From Papaver somniferum (lineage: Eukaryota; Streptophyta; Magnoliopsida; Ranunculales; Papaveraceae), in the NCBI RefSeq assembly GCF_003573695.1, contig NC_039358.1:12958637-13022636 (forward strand): a stretch of 64,000 bases of DNA, given 5' to 3'. The translations under genes and the position numbers were made by a program. Shown here piece after piece: positions 11,612 through 22,098 of this stretch (positions are counted from its first letter, which is position 1; every line of letters starts with the position of its first letter). The notes under the pieces were generated by a model. That model did not search any database, was not told the DNA's origin, and saw only the letters and a program-made list of their open reading frames with translations.

Positions 11612-13082
11612 ATGGACAGAGGTGCTATCTCTATTAATGTACCACCAGTCTTCGATGGCTCTAATTACTTATGGTGGAAAATTGATATGCGAGCTTTTAT
11701 TCAAGCGTGTTATTTTCAATCATGGGTATATGTTGTTAATGGCTATGATGCTCCGGTTGTGGCAATTGGAGATGTAAACGTTCCCAAGAATATTGGTGAA
11801 TATAATCCTGCCGAGATACTTGCTGCAAAGAAAAATTCCGACGTTTTGAATGCCATTACCCCAAATCTTCAGCACCATGTGTCAAATTGCACTAGGTCTA
11901 AAGATGCTTGGGATATCTTAGAAACCATATTTGAAGGTAACTCCAGTGAAAAGGAAGCTAGGCTTCAAAACCTTAATTCCGATTGAGAGAACCTTCGTAT
12001 GGCAGATGAAGATACATTTGATGAGTTTAATCACAGAGTGTCTGAAATTTTTAATGCATATTTTGCATTGGGTAAGACTATTCCTGAAAAGGACATTGTG
12101 ATGAAAATTCTCAGATCGCTGTCATCTAGATACGAGTCTAAGAAGCATGCCATCGTTCAGGGAAATAACCTTGATAATCTTTCTAGAAATACATTAGTTG
12201 GAAAGCTAAAGATCTTTGATCATGAGCATACATCCAAAATCGGAAAGGATGTTGCCTTTAAAGCACAGAAGAACACTAAGTTACTTGATAAAAGTAAAAG
12301 TATCTGAGGATGATCAGTCTGAGGGTGATTTTACGGATGAAGATATTGACAAATCAGTCTCCTTGATCACAAGACAGTTTAGGGATCTTCTATTGAAGAG
12401 AGGTAAACGGTTTTCAAGAGACAAACCTAGGTCGTCAGATAAACCTCACAATCGCTTCCCTCCTAAAAACAGGGATGCTTACGAGGATGATGACGAGGAT
12501 ATGCCATAGTGCTTTAAGTGTAAAGGTTTTGGTCATTTTGCAAACGAGTGCCCAAATCGTAGAAAATACACTGGGAACAAAGGTCTTTCTGTAACACTTG
12601 ATGAGATGTCTGAGATCTATGATTCTGATGAAGATAGGAAATCAAGTGTTGGTATTCTATGTGAAAAAATTGATTTTGATAATTGTAGCAATACATATAT
12701 CAACCTTGATAGTTTCGGTGAAGAAGAGAATCCAATCAATCTGGAAGAATCAATTGACCCATCCTTTGGAAATTCTGTTTGTAATGTTTCAGGATCTACT
12801 ATGTGTCTGGATGCTTTCACACCACATATGCTTGAACACTATCCAAGTTTGACGTGCTCGTTTTGTTCTCAGAAGGGTCATGAACTATCAAGATGTTACA
12901 AGTACAAACATCAAGTGAGGCACGCCAACAAACTTCAACGAAGAGCAAATCGATTGGCAAGGAAGCTTAAACTTGCTCAGAAGATTGCTGAGGTATGTAG
13001 GATTTTATCTTTGTCTAAGAAGTTGGTTTCCAAAGACAAAAATAAGACCATCAGAGAAGAAGGTATGGTCAAATCGCTTTGA
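11612..13082 (+). pseudogene. gag: Copia gag with two zinc knuckles (broken)
   Basis: The N-terminus (11612-11986) has the FDGSNYLWWKIDMRAFIQA and KDAWDILETIFEG motifs of the plant copia Gag (DUF4219/UBN2 type). TGA at 11984-11986 stands where a close relative in this window (about 49210, - strand) has a Trp codon. The frame continues at 11999-12307 (FDEFNHRVSEI, LRSLSSRYESKKHAI), shifts phase near 12300 and continues to 12509, where TAG falls just before a CCHC knuckle, CFKCKGFGHFANEC. The same frame runs on to 13082 and includes a second knuckle, CSFCSQKGHELSRC, and a Lys/Arg-rich C-terminus. Retroviral-type Gag packages the element RNA. No pol motif follows. Confidence 0.88.
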
Positions 13083-13463
13083 TAGACAGAAGTCTTAGGA
13101 TTCCTCTCTAGAGGAAAATGGTGGACAGATTGTTGTTCACCACAACACAAATTGATTGTGTTGTTTGGTAAATCTTGTCTCATGTGCCTGATCAAAAGAG
13201 ACAAGGTTGTGTACCAATCAGGCTTTAAGAAAATTTTTTCTTCTTCTTTTCTTAGTTGTTTATCTATAAAAATAAAAGAAAGGGTTATTATCGACAATTC
13301 TACTCTTATAGGGTTTAGAGTTGGGCGTCCACGAACCTGTTTAAAGGTTGCGAACCTTACATTCCTTTTGCCTCTCTGATATCCTTTATATATTAAGACT
13401 GCTTGATGAGATTGTGAATTCCACTCACAAAAACCAGTTGTTTATAATTGTTCTCTAAGCATC

Positions 13464-13715
13464 ATGTCTTTGGATCGAAAAGATGTTAATATGATTGTTA
13501 AGCTATCAATCAAGGAAAAAGAGAAATCTCCGGTAACTCCTTCCTTGAAAAGAAAGAGGAGGACTACAAGAAAGCCAAGGGTTGTCCCTTCTAACTCTCA
13601 GAAGTTTTCCGATGTTCTTGATGAGTTGAAGGAAGTAAGAAAGGAGATTAGTGAAATAAAGGCTTGCGTTTTAAGATCTTTGGAAATTCAGAAGGCCCCG
13701 GTTCGACATCATTAA
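13464..13715 (+). CDS. Small basic protein of the copia element, unknown function
   Basis: An 83-residue ORF, open from ATG to stop, in a stretch without other coding. The N-terminal half is Lys/Arg-rich (KRKRRTTRKPR around residues 30-42, a nuclear-localisation type cluster); the second half is predicted helical (FSDVLDELKEVRKEISEIKACVL), probably a short coiled coil. It occupies the place where Sirevirus-type copia elements carry an env-like or extra ORF, but shows no signal peptide or membrane segment. It may be a real accessory ORF or a remnant; no family recognised. Confidence 0.4.
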   Translation: MSLDRKDVNMIVKLSIKEKEKSPVTPSLKRKRRTTRKPRVVPSNSQKFSDVLDELKEVRKEISEIKACVLRSLEIQKAPVRHH

Positions 13716-15440
13716 CCAAGACGGTTTGTTGGTATTGACTCCTTCCTCCACGAACCTTATACTCCAATGGATGTTGACGACAAGGAGTTCGGGAGTGATA
13801 AGGAATTTCTCAAAGATATTGTTGCCTAGTATGTCTTCTTTTTGGTTTAGTTGGAAGAATAACTAGTGCTTTGAATATCAATGATTGTGACTACACATAG
13901 CTCTTATGTTTCATCTTCTTGTTCTTTTTTTAGGTTTATTGGTTTAAATTCTAAAAATATTTGGAAGATGATGTTTTTGCAGTATTAATCTTTATGATTT
14001 GTTATATTGCAATGTGTTATGGGATATTAGTGTTTACATCCGTGAACTATGTTTGTCCCATACTTTGTCAAAAGTAAAGTCGTTCGTGTTCGGTATTCAC
14101 GTACTGGTAAAAGAATGAAAAGACTTTTGACAAATACAAAAGTTAAGCCTATTATGTCAATTATTGATGGAAGATAGAATCTTTTGTATTCAAGGATTAT
14201 GTCTATTAGTTGTCGTTATGCAAATAGTGATTGAAGATATAATGAATCCTTATGTTTTCCGCAGTATTGATCATCCCTGATCCACATCTTATGTATTACT
14301 GCGAGGCTCCGTAATGTATCTTATGTTGAGCACTATACAACCAAGTTGATTTTTTAGCTTAGTTGGGGTTCCGTGAGATATGTTATGTCGAGCATATTGA
14401 ACTAAATTAATCATCTTGTTTGGTTATTTAGTTATTGCTCCGTAAGTATTCTTATGTCGAGCAAAACAAATGACAATTAAATTGATTACTTTTGGAATTA
14501 GTTTGGTTATGTATTCCAATTAGATTAATTATGGGTTCTCTTGTAATTAATCTAGTTGAGTATTTTCGTGTCTCTATAAGTTCTCTTATGTTGAGCACAA
14601 TCAATTGAATTGATCACTTCTTGTGTTTAATTTGATTGTGTATTCCGATTAAATTAATCATGGGTTTACTTGTGATTAATTTTATTGAGTTTTTGGATAT
14701 AGAAAATCATTCTCATGGTTTTTGGTGTCCAGTAAAATCCTTCTTTTCTTTTGAAATTAAGGTCGCTCTTGTTGTTCTTTCGGGAATGACATAAAATGGG
14801 GGAGAGTTCTTTTGAACTTGTGCTTAATGCTCATATCTTGAGGGGTGTGCGGCTGTGGAATTTTAGAGGGGTTATCTTGTATCTTTACACTCCTTGATGA
14901 ATGCATTTATCTTCGGCTTTATGATTGCATCTAAATTAGTTGGTATGTATTTTTTTTCTTTTAGTCATGAAATGTCTCTTTCGGAAATTTCATTATGATC
15001 CTGTTGTTGTACCTTTTCCAATTTTATTGACAAAAAGAGGGAGAATTAATATGTAGTTCACACTACAAATACATATGGTTTTTGGATCATTGTGTAAGGG
15101 GGAGTGGTTCCCATGTGAGATGGAGTATTGACTAAGGGGGAGTGATACATATCACCAAAGTATTATTGTTGAAGTTTTGATACAATTGGACTTTGTCACT
15201 GTGTAATAATACTATGACACTGTATAATAGTGATCGAGACCGATGCTTTCTCATTGTTATAGATACGGATCTTCAACAGTGGTGATGCTAAACTTACAAC
15301 CTTTGGGATCATTGGAGTACTTGCAAGTGACGAAGATTTCGAGGAATGTTGAAGATTAGACATGTGGAATAGGAGCTACTAAAGTTTATTTATCTTTTTT
15401 GTATTCCATATGTATTGATAGTTTTGTCACTAAAATTGAC
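13716..15440. other. Non-coding 3' region of the copia element with multiple polypurine tracts
   Basis: No ORF of note. It carries several purine runs of the final polypurine type: AAAAAGAGGGAGAA near 15034, AAGGGGGAG near 15098 and again near 15136. Multiple polypurine tracts before the 3' LTR are a described property of Sireviruses. Repeated GAGCA/TATGTCGAGCA-like phrases occur between 14330 and 14600. Confidence 0.6.
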
Positions 15441-15452
15441 AAAGGGGGATAT
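15441..15452 (+). other. Polypurine tract of the copia element
   Basis: AAAGGGGGATAT directly abuts the 3' LTR start TGTTAGAGC. Confidence 0.9.
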
Positions 15453-17417
15453 TGTTAGAGCATTGCTCGGTCGAACTCGCATGCATTTCTATCTCAAGCA
15501 TGTTTGTCAATGTTAGTGATCAAAACTATAAGTCTTGATTTATAGTCTATTATAGCTAAGTCTCGGACTAGGATAGAAAGTGTAGTTGAGCTCAAGGACT
15601 TCATGGCGATTCATCAGACAAGTAGAAGAACTACTCAAGGAACCGGTGGAATTTCTCGACAAAAAGGTATGTGAAGACTTGAACTTATTTGTCACTCAAA
15701 AGTCTATATACTATATCTCCTACTCTTTGAGACAAGAAGTCATATGCTATATATATAGACTTGGATTATACACATTTGGTATTTCGAGCCAAGTATACCT
15801 CGCCTATCTATATCTCGAAATATGTGTTGGTAAGATTTTCGCTTCGATCAAGTTTATCTTTACCATGTGACGGAAGTCATAATATGTTTCAATCAAGTGA
15901 ATCAAATCATCTTTGCTTCAATTGTGTCTTGTGTAGTACATGAGATTTCCTTACAACTGAACAACTCTCTAACTAGTTCATCTTGAAGTCATTTGAACTA
16001 GCTATGGTGAAGAAGAACATGGTTGATATGAAATGCTCATATGGCTAACCATTTGGTTAACTGTTGTTGAACCAACAAGTGCATACGTTTGGGTACGGTT
16101 AACAAACCTAGAAGCGTGCATTGTTAAGTGTGTATAAAAAGCTAAGTTTTCGATCTAACGGTTGAGAAATATTAGCTTGAATCTAAATCAGCTTTTCATC
16201 TAACAGTGAATAATGAATGCTTTGTTACTAAGCTACCATTGCTTGCAAACCCTGATTTGAAAGACTATATAAAGGAGACATCTAGTATTGTGCAAAACTA
16301 ATCCCCACACCTTACGTGTGATACTAGTTTGCGTGCTAGAGTCGATTCTCCTTTAACCTTTGGTTTTCTTCTTCTAAAACCAGGTTAACGACTTAAAGAC
16401 TTCATTGGGATTGTGAAGCCAGACCGATACTACTTTTATCGTAGTTGTGTGATCTGATCTTACATCTTCTATCGTACGAGTACAATCAGATTGATTGGCT
16501 TGAGATTGATATCTCCGATAGGCAAGATATAAAAAGTAATCACAAACATCTTCGTCTCATTGTTTGTGATTCCGCAACATCTTGTTTCGCTACCATACGA
16601 TTAATATAGTTGTGAGGTGATTGATAACTCTAGGCTGTTCTTCGGGAATATAAGACCGGATTATCAATTGGTTCATGTGCACCTTGATTATTATCAAAAG
16701 ACGGAACAAAACCTTTAGGTTTTATCTCTGGGAGACAGATTGATCATTTGATAGACTTGTCTGTGGGAGACAGATTTGTTTACTGTCAAAGCCTGCGATT
16801 TTGGGTCGTAGCAACTCTTAGTTGTGGGTGATATCAGCTAAGGGAATCAAGTGCAGTATCCTGCTGGGATCAGAGGCGTGGGGAGTACAATTGTACCTTG
16901 GATCAGTGGGAGACTGATTGGGGTTCAACTACATTCTAGTCCAAAGTTAGCTTGAAATAGGCTAGTGTGTGTAGCGGCTTAATACAATGTGTGTTCAATA
17001 TGGACTAGGTCCCGGGGTTTTTCTACATTTGTGGTTTCCTCGTTAACAAAATTTCTGGTGTCTGTGTTACTTTTATTTCCGCATTATATTGTTTATCTTT
17101 ATAATTGAAAAAATACAGGTTGTGAGTTGTAGATCATCAATTAGAATATCCAACCTTTGGTTGTTGATTTAAATTGATTGATCCTTGGATATTGGTCTTT
17201 GGTACCATCCAACTTATTCCTTGTGTTTGATTAAAGACTCGCTGGTTTCTATTAGCTCGAGTAAATCAAAACAAGAGAGAGATATTAACTCCTTGAGATA
17301 GTTTTACCTAGATTGAGTCGGACTGTCTAGTTAATTCTCTAGAAAGTATTTCGGAGTTAGTCCATACAGATTGTTAAGCGAAATATTGGGTGGTGTTGTT
17401 AGACCCCCGCTTTTTCA
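15453..17417 (+). mobile_element. Copia element 3' LTR with internal deletion
   Basis: It is 1965 bp, about 480 shorter than the 5' LTR. The main difference is a ~506-bp deletion: the sequence jumps from the equivalent of about 9540 to that of about 10045 (both flanked by TTCAA/TCAAG-like words), removing the TCCGCGAAC subrepeats. Otherwise it is closely similar. It ends CTTTTTCA, then the target duplication CGTAA. Confidence 0.93.
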
Positions 17418-18100
17418 CGTAACCCTCCCCTTTCTCTCTTATATATATATTTGTAGAGGTATCCTTCTGGGACATGTGTAACAGTGGTCGATGACGATGA
17501 TTTACCCACTCCTCTCCCTTCAGGATCAAACACGTCTGCCGCTGATTTGGCATCTCCTCCTACGAGTATCCCAACGCATAATCGCGTTTCGATGTTCATA
17601 TGAGATGTTTATCTTCTAGTTACCGGGATGTCAGAGGTTTTCTAGTGAGGAAGGAGTCCATACCCTTGTATACAAAAATATGGAAGAGGTACGGCCATAT
17701 TGCAACCAGGAACGTGGTGCGGCATTGCTCATCTGCTTTGGTTACCACTGTGAGCTGTCTCCTACCCATGATTGCTGACATGGAGAGTACATCCATTCGT
17801 GATGTTGCTGAATCAACCATTTAAAAGTGGGAAGACATGATATATACCTGTGAATCCATGGAGTTTAACATTAGCTGGTTGCGGCAGCGTCTTGATATTA
17901 TCAAAGTTGATCGAGCTGGTATCATCGCCAATGCCATTCCTGCTACGAAAGCTATCTTGGAAGAGGAAAAAGCTATGGCTGCATAATCTGAGAAGGTGGA
18001 ACAGGAAATCCAAAATTTGAAGAGTATGACTGAAAGGTATTAAGAGAGGCTTAAAATGATGCTTTCAAGGAACTACAACTTGTTGGACGGCCTCTTCTGA

Positions 18101-18310
18101 GTCGTACTTTTGTCTTGAATAAGTAGGCACAATGATGTTTGAATCGTTTCTTCTTTTTTTGGGGGGTTTTGAACCTTGCATTGGATTTTTTTAAGTGAAT
18201 GGAGTTTACATCATCATGTTTTCATTAATGGATAATTTAATAACTGAAACGTGAGAAGAGTGACAATGCCTGATTGTTGCGTTTCAATGCGGCGAGAGAT
18301 AGGACGATGG
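18101..18310. other. Spacer between the antisense gene and the Tat pol end
   Basis: About 200 AT-rich bases where the two convergent coding regions meet. No motif seen. Confidence 0.5.
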
Positions 18311-19286
18311 TCAGGCGTAGTATGCCTTGAGCCATTTTCCGTTGATGACTGTTTCCAATTTACCTCCATCCTCTTTAATAATCTTGTAGTAGACAGTGCT
18401 GTAAGCCTTGGTGATCACATAGGGACCTTCCCATTTTGGAGAGAATTTTGATGCGGACATGTCTTGTTGTATGTGCTTGGCAGTTTTCAAAACTAAATCT
18501 CCCACTTTGAAAACTCGTGGTTTCACAGCTTTGTCGTATGCTTTGGAGATCCTGCTCCTGTATGTTTGAGTGCGTTCCTATGCTTTATCTCTCCTAGAGT
18601 CTAGGGCGTCTAACTCGGCAATCCTGGAGCTCGATGCTTCGGCTTCATTCTAGTGGACCCCACTTGTTGCTGCAATTATGGATGACGGAATTTTTATCTC
18701 TGCCGGGAGAATCGCGTCTGTACCATAAACGAGTGAGTAAGGGGAAACGCTAGTAGAACTCCTAGGTGTCGTCCGATACGCCCACAATGCCACTGTTCGT
18801 TCCATGTCCTGGGATGATCATGCACTGTTCGACTGAGAATCCGAGTTAAGGTTTTGTTGGTGCTTTCGGCTTTTCCGTTCCCCTGGGGTAGTATATGGTG
18901 GAGAATACCTGCTTAATTCCATATTCCTCAAGCAACTCTCGTACGTGTTTGTTGGCGAAAGGAGTGTCATTATCAGTAATGATATGTTTAGGCATGCCAA
19001 ACTGACAAATGATGTGTTCCTCAATGAACGCCGTGATTGTTGCTCCAGTAGTCCCTCGTATAGGAATGGCTTCAACCCACTTGGTAAAATATTCTGTTGC
19101 GGTTATGATATACTCGTGCTGTTTTGACGAGGGCGGGTTGATCTTCCCGATGATGTCAAGTCCCCAACTATAAAACGGCAACGGAATACTCACCGAGTGT
19201 AAAGGAGTAGAAGGTGCATGAATAAGATTTCCGGGAATTTGACATTCGTTGCATCTTTGAACAAACGCAGCGGCATCGTCTTCCAT
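18311..19286 (-). pseudogene. pol: Tat integrase (broken)
   Basis: The integrase inserts the cDNA into the host genome. Reading on the - strand from 19286: a CNECQ zinc-binding end (HHCC domain), the first catalytic Asp in GLDIIGKINPP, the second in HIITDNDTPFANK about 60 residues later, and a YYPRGT segment where the third (Glu) should lie. The phase is lost around 18850. The C-terminal domain is recovered at 18526-18311 (KVGDLVLKTA, SPKWEGPYVI, GKWLKAYYA), the usual Tat end. Several stops lie between 18530 and 18840. Confidence 0.88.
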
Positions 19287-19926
19287 GGTTGGCCAGTAGT
19301 ATTTCTCGTGTATCTGGAGAAATAGCTTCTTCTTTCCCTAGTGTTCACCTTCGTGCATTTCTTTCATCAGAATCGAGGTTTCCACCTTGGCCAGGAACCG
19401 TATTAGATCACCTCCAAAGCTTTTGCGGTACAGGATTCCTTCATGAAATACGAATCTCTTGGCTCGTTGCTTCATTTTGGCTGTGTCCTTCTTGCTGGCC
19501 AGGAGTACTCCGTCACGAAGGTAATTGACATACGGATCTCACCAGTCCCCTGCAGGGCCCACATTGAAAACCTCCAATTGATGTGGCGGTATTTTACAAT
19601 TAGAGAAAGACCCCTGGAGTGATCGAGATTGAGTCTCCATATCCGTCCAATAGAATCCAAGGCGTTGAATACTTCGGTGAAGAGTCACTACCAACGTTTG
19701 TCCGCAAATCTCGTTGTGAATACGATTAAGTTGTATTTGCGCTTCTCGTCTCCAAGACATCTCGATGGAGACCCATCTGGATTCCGGCGGTACAACACTC
19801 CGTGAAGCATGAAAAATCTTTGCAGGGTTTTGAGACTGACCTTTCCTTGGGAGAGTGAACTGTTTATCTCTTGAACGATTGGAGTCCTCCAGTCATCAGT
19901 TTCAGATTAGATTCTGCAAGCCATGT
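19287..19926 (-). pseudogene. pol: Tat connection between RNase H and integrase (decayed)
   Basis: Short - strand open stretches between the second RNase H and the integrase, with frameshifts and stops. This corresponds to the region before the HHCC domain in Tat pol. No catalytic motif can be shown here. Confidence 0.6.
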
Positions 19927-20469
19927 CTACACTACAGTCCGTCTCTTTACAATCAAAGTTTCTTCCAAACCTTCAAATTGTAGCTTCGAGGCCAATGTGG
20001 CTAGGCAATCGGCGTGTTTGTTGTTATTGCGGCCAATATGGGTTATGGTCACGTCAGCAAAGTAATTTAATAGCTTTTGCGCCTCAGATCTATAAGGGGC
20101 TAGCGTTACTTCCTTGAGTGAGTAGACCCCGTTCATCTGATTGACCAGCAGCTTAGAGTCACCTCTTACTTCCAGGCGCGTGGCTCCTGCTTGTTTGGCT
20201 AGTGACAATCCTATGCGGAAAGCTTCGTATTCCGCCGAATTGTTGGTGCATTGAAAGTCCAACTTGAAATAATGTGAAAATACCTCGCCAATTGGGGACA
20301 CTAGGACTATTCCCACTCCTCCAGTATTATTGCTAGGCATAGCAGAACCGTCGAAATACAATAGCCACGCTTCTTCTTCGATAAAAGAGATTTCGGTAAA
20401 CTCTTCGGGAAGGTTTTCATGTAGTGCGGTGGTTCCTTCTCCTGGGAATGCTTCTAGAAGATCTGCCAC
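19927..20469 (-). pseudogene. pol: Tat second (archaeal-like) RNase H domain
   Basis: An open stretch of 180 codons on the - strand. All four acidic residues expected of RNase HI are visible: Asp in LYFDGSAM, Glu in NNSAEYEAF, Asp in RGDSKLL and Asp in NKHADCLATLAS. A second RNase H following the ordinary retrotransposon one is known for the Tat group. The domain itself is uninterrupted, but the stop between 20470 and 20473 separates it from RT. Confidence 0.88.
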
Positions 20470-20472
20470 CTC

Positions 20473-22093
20473 TTACCCTTTGATAGCTCTTGGAGGAGCA
20501 CATGTTATATCAAACTCTGACGTTTGAAGCAGCCATTTGGCCGGTCTTCCTATCAAGGCTGGTTTCGAGAGTAAGAAATTGATAGGGTCAGCTCTGGGTA
20601 TTAACACCACCTTGTTCGATAGCAGATAATGTCTGAATTTCTGCACAGCGTGAACTAGGGCTAAGCATTCTTTCTCTGCTTTAGGGTACCTGAGTTCAGC
20701 ATCTCTCAACGTACGGCTGAAGTAGTATATAGGATGTTCAATCCCCTCATCATCTTCCTGAGCAAGGAGGGCCCCGACAATAGTCTTGTTAGAAGCAGTG
20801 TAGAGGCATAACGCTCTTCCTTGCATGGGAGATTTCATAATGGCAGGTGACGACAATATTTTCTGGATATTCCGAAATGCTTCTTGTTGCTTTGTACTCC
20901 AAATGAAGCTTGCTCCCTTCTTCAACAGGGGATTAAATGCGGCGATAAGTTGGGCCAAACCAGGTATAAAACGTCGGATATAGTTTACCTTGCCCATGAA
21001 GCTTTAAAGTTCTTTCACAATTTGTGGGGGAGTCATCGTAAGGATAACTTGTGTCTTGGTTGGATCGACTTTGATTCCTTCAGAGGTGACTTGAAATCCC
21101 AAAAATTTGCCGGAAGAGACACCGAAAGCGCATTTCAGAGGATTCATCTTCAATTTGTACTCGCGACATCTTTCAAACACTTGCCGTAGGACGTATGTAT
21201 GGGCCGCACGAGTCTTTGATTTGACCACTATATCATCCACATAGTCTTCGACTTGCTTGTGCATCCTATCGTGGAAAATTGCAGTCATGGCGCGTTGAGT
21301 TCGAACTAAAAGGCATCACAGTATAGTAAAAGTTTCCGATAAGAGTTCGAAAAGATGTCTTACTTGCATCGTGTTCATACATTTTTATCTGGTTGTAGCC
21401 GTTGTACCCATCCATGAAAGAGAACATGCCATGCCCGCTGGTAGCATCTACTAGCATGTCAATGTTGGTAAGGGGAAAATCGTCTTTGGGACATCACTTG
21501 TTAAAATCTCTGAAATCAACACAACATCTAATTTGGCCGCTTTTCTTCTTTACAGGAACTACGTTGGATAACCATGTAGGATGGTGATGGGCTTGATGAA
21601 GCCAGTAGTCAACAGCTTCCGAATCTCAGTTTTGATCTGTTCCTCCACGTCGTGTCTAAATTTCCTTAGAGATTGTTTGATCAGTTTAGATCCAGACTTT
21701 ATGTGTAGATGATGGGTGACCAGTTTTTCATCCAAGCCGGGCATTTCCTCATACGTCCATGAAAATATGTCTTTATATTATTTGAGAAGGTTTACGAGCT
21801 TTGCGCGTTATCCCTCACGTAAAGTCGAACTGATGGAGATAAGTCGTGGAGATTCTTCATCTCCGATATTGATGACTTCGAGTTCATCGGTTGTGGAGTC
21901 GGTGTCGTCCTGTAGCTGTCGCGGGGCATCCTGTACTTGTTCTTGTAGCTTGTCATTGGGATTGCATTCTATTGGAAGGAGAGACTGGGTGACAACCTCC
22001 CCTAATAATTGCTAACAGAGGCGACGATATACAGTTTTACCTTGCTAGTCTCGGCTCGCCATAAAAGTTCGTTCCCTCTTAGTGTGAAGGTGG
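20473..22093 (-). pseudogene. pol: Tat reverse transcriptase and first RNase H
   Basis: On the - strand from 22093: an acidic linker with a DELEVINIGDEESPR stretch, the YEEMPGLDEKLV motif, the RT fingers (KSGSKLIKQSLRKF), FMDGYNGYNQIKM with the first catalytic Asp, then YVDDIVVKS with the YxDD catalytic pair, KCAFGV...FLGF, and the C-terminal connection and RNase H (NYIRRFIPGLAQL, IYYFSRTL, AEKECLALVHAVQKFRHYL). Stops and phase changes occur near 21990, 21830, 21560, 21290 and 21003. Its upstream end is cut at 22094 by the nested element. Confidence 0.9.
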
Positions 22094-22098
22094 GTCGC

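Larger units (their letters stand above)
9100..17417 (+). mobile_element. Gag-only Ty1/copia element (non-autonomous)
   Basis: LTRs at 9100-11545 and 15453-17417 flank a 3.9-kb interior with a gag pseudogene and a small basic ORF but no protease, integrase, RT or RNase H. The target duplication CGTAA is perfect (9095-9099 and 17418-17422). The LTRs start TGTTAGAGCATTGCTC and end CCCCCGCTTTTTCA. This organisation matches the published TR-GAG class (terminal repeats plus Gag only), whose members must borrow pol in trans. It sits in an intron of the Tat antisense gene. Confidence 0.93.
8828..18100 (+). pseudogene. Antisense extra gene of the Tat element, spliced and decayed
   Basis: Three segments stay open in one phase if canonical introns are removed: exon about 8828-8896 (a Ser-rich stretch and a KRKRLVSR nuclear-type basic motif), intron 8897-8974 (GTATG...TTTCAG), exon 8975-9043, intron 9044-17456 (GTATAT...TTGTAG), exon from 17457. 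The second intron now contains the whole copia element 9100-17417; without it the intron is about 90 bases. The last exon has an acidic DDDD stretch, then (after a phase change near 17598) a conserved-looking domain with IWKRYGHIAT, then a WLRQRLDII helix and a Glu/Lys-rich coiled coil to about 18097, with three in-frame stops. From memory the WLR-RL segment recalls plant PEARLI-4 (phospholipase-like) proteins; this is unverified. Antisense ORFs between pol and the 3' LTR are known in Tat/Grande elements. Confidence 0.6.
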
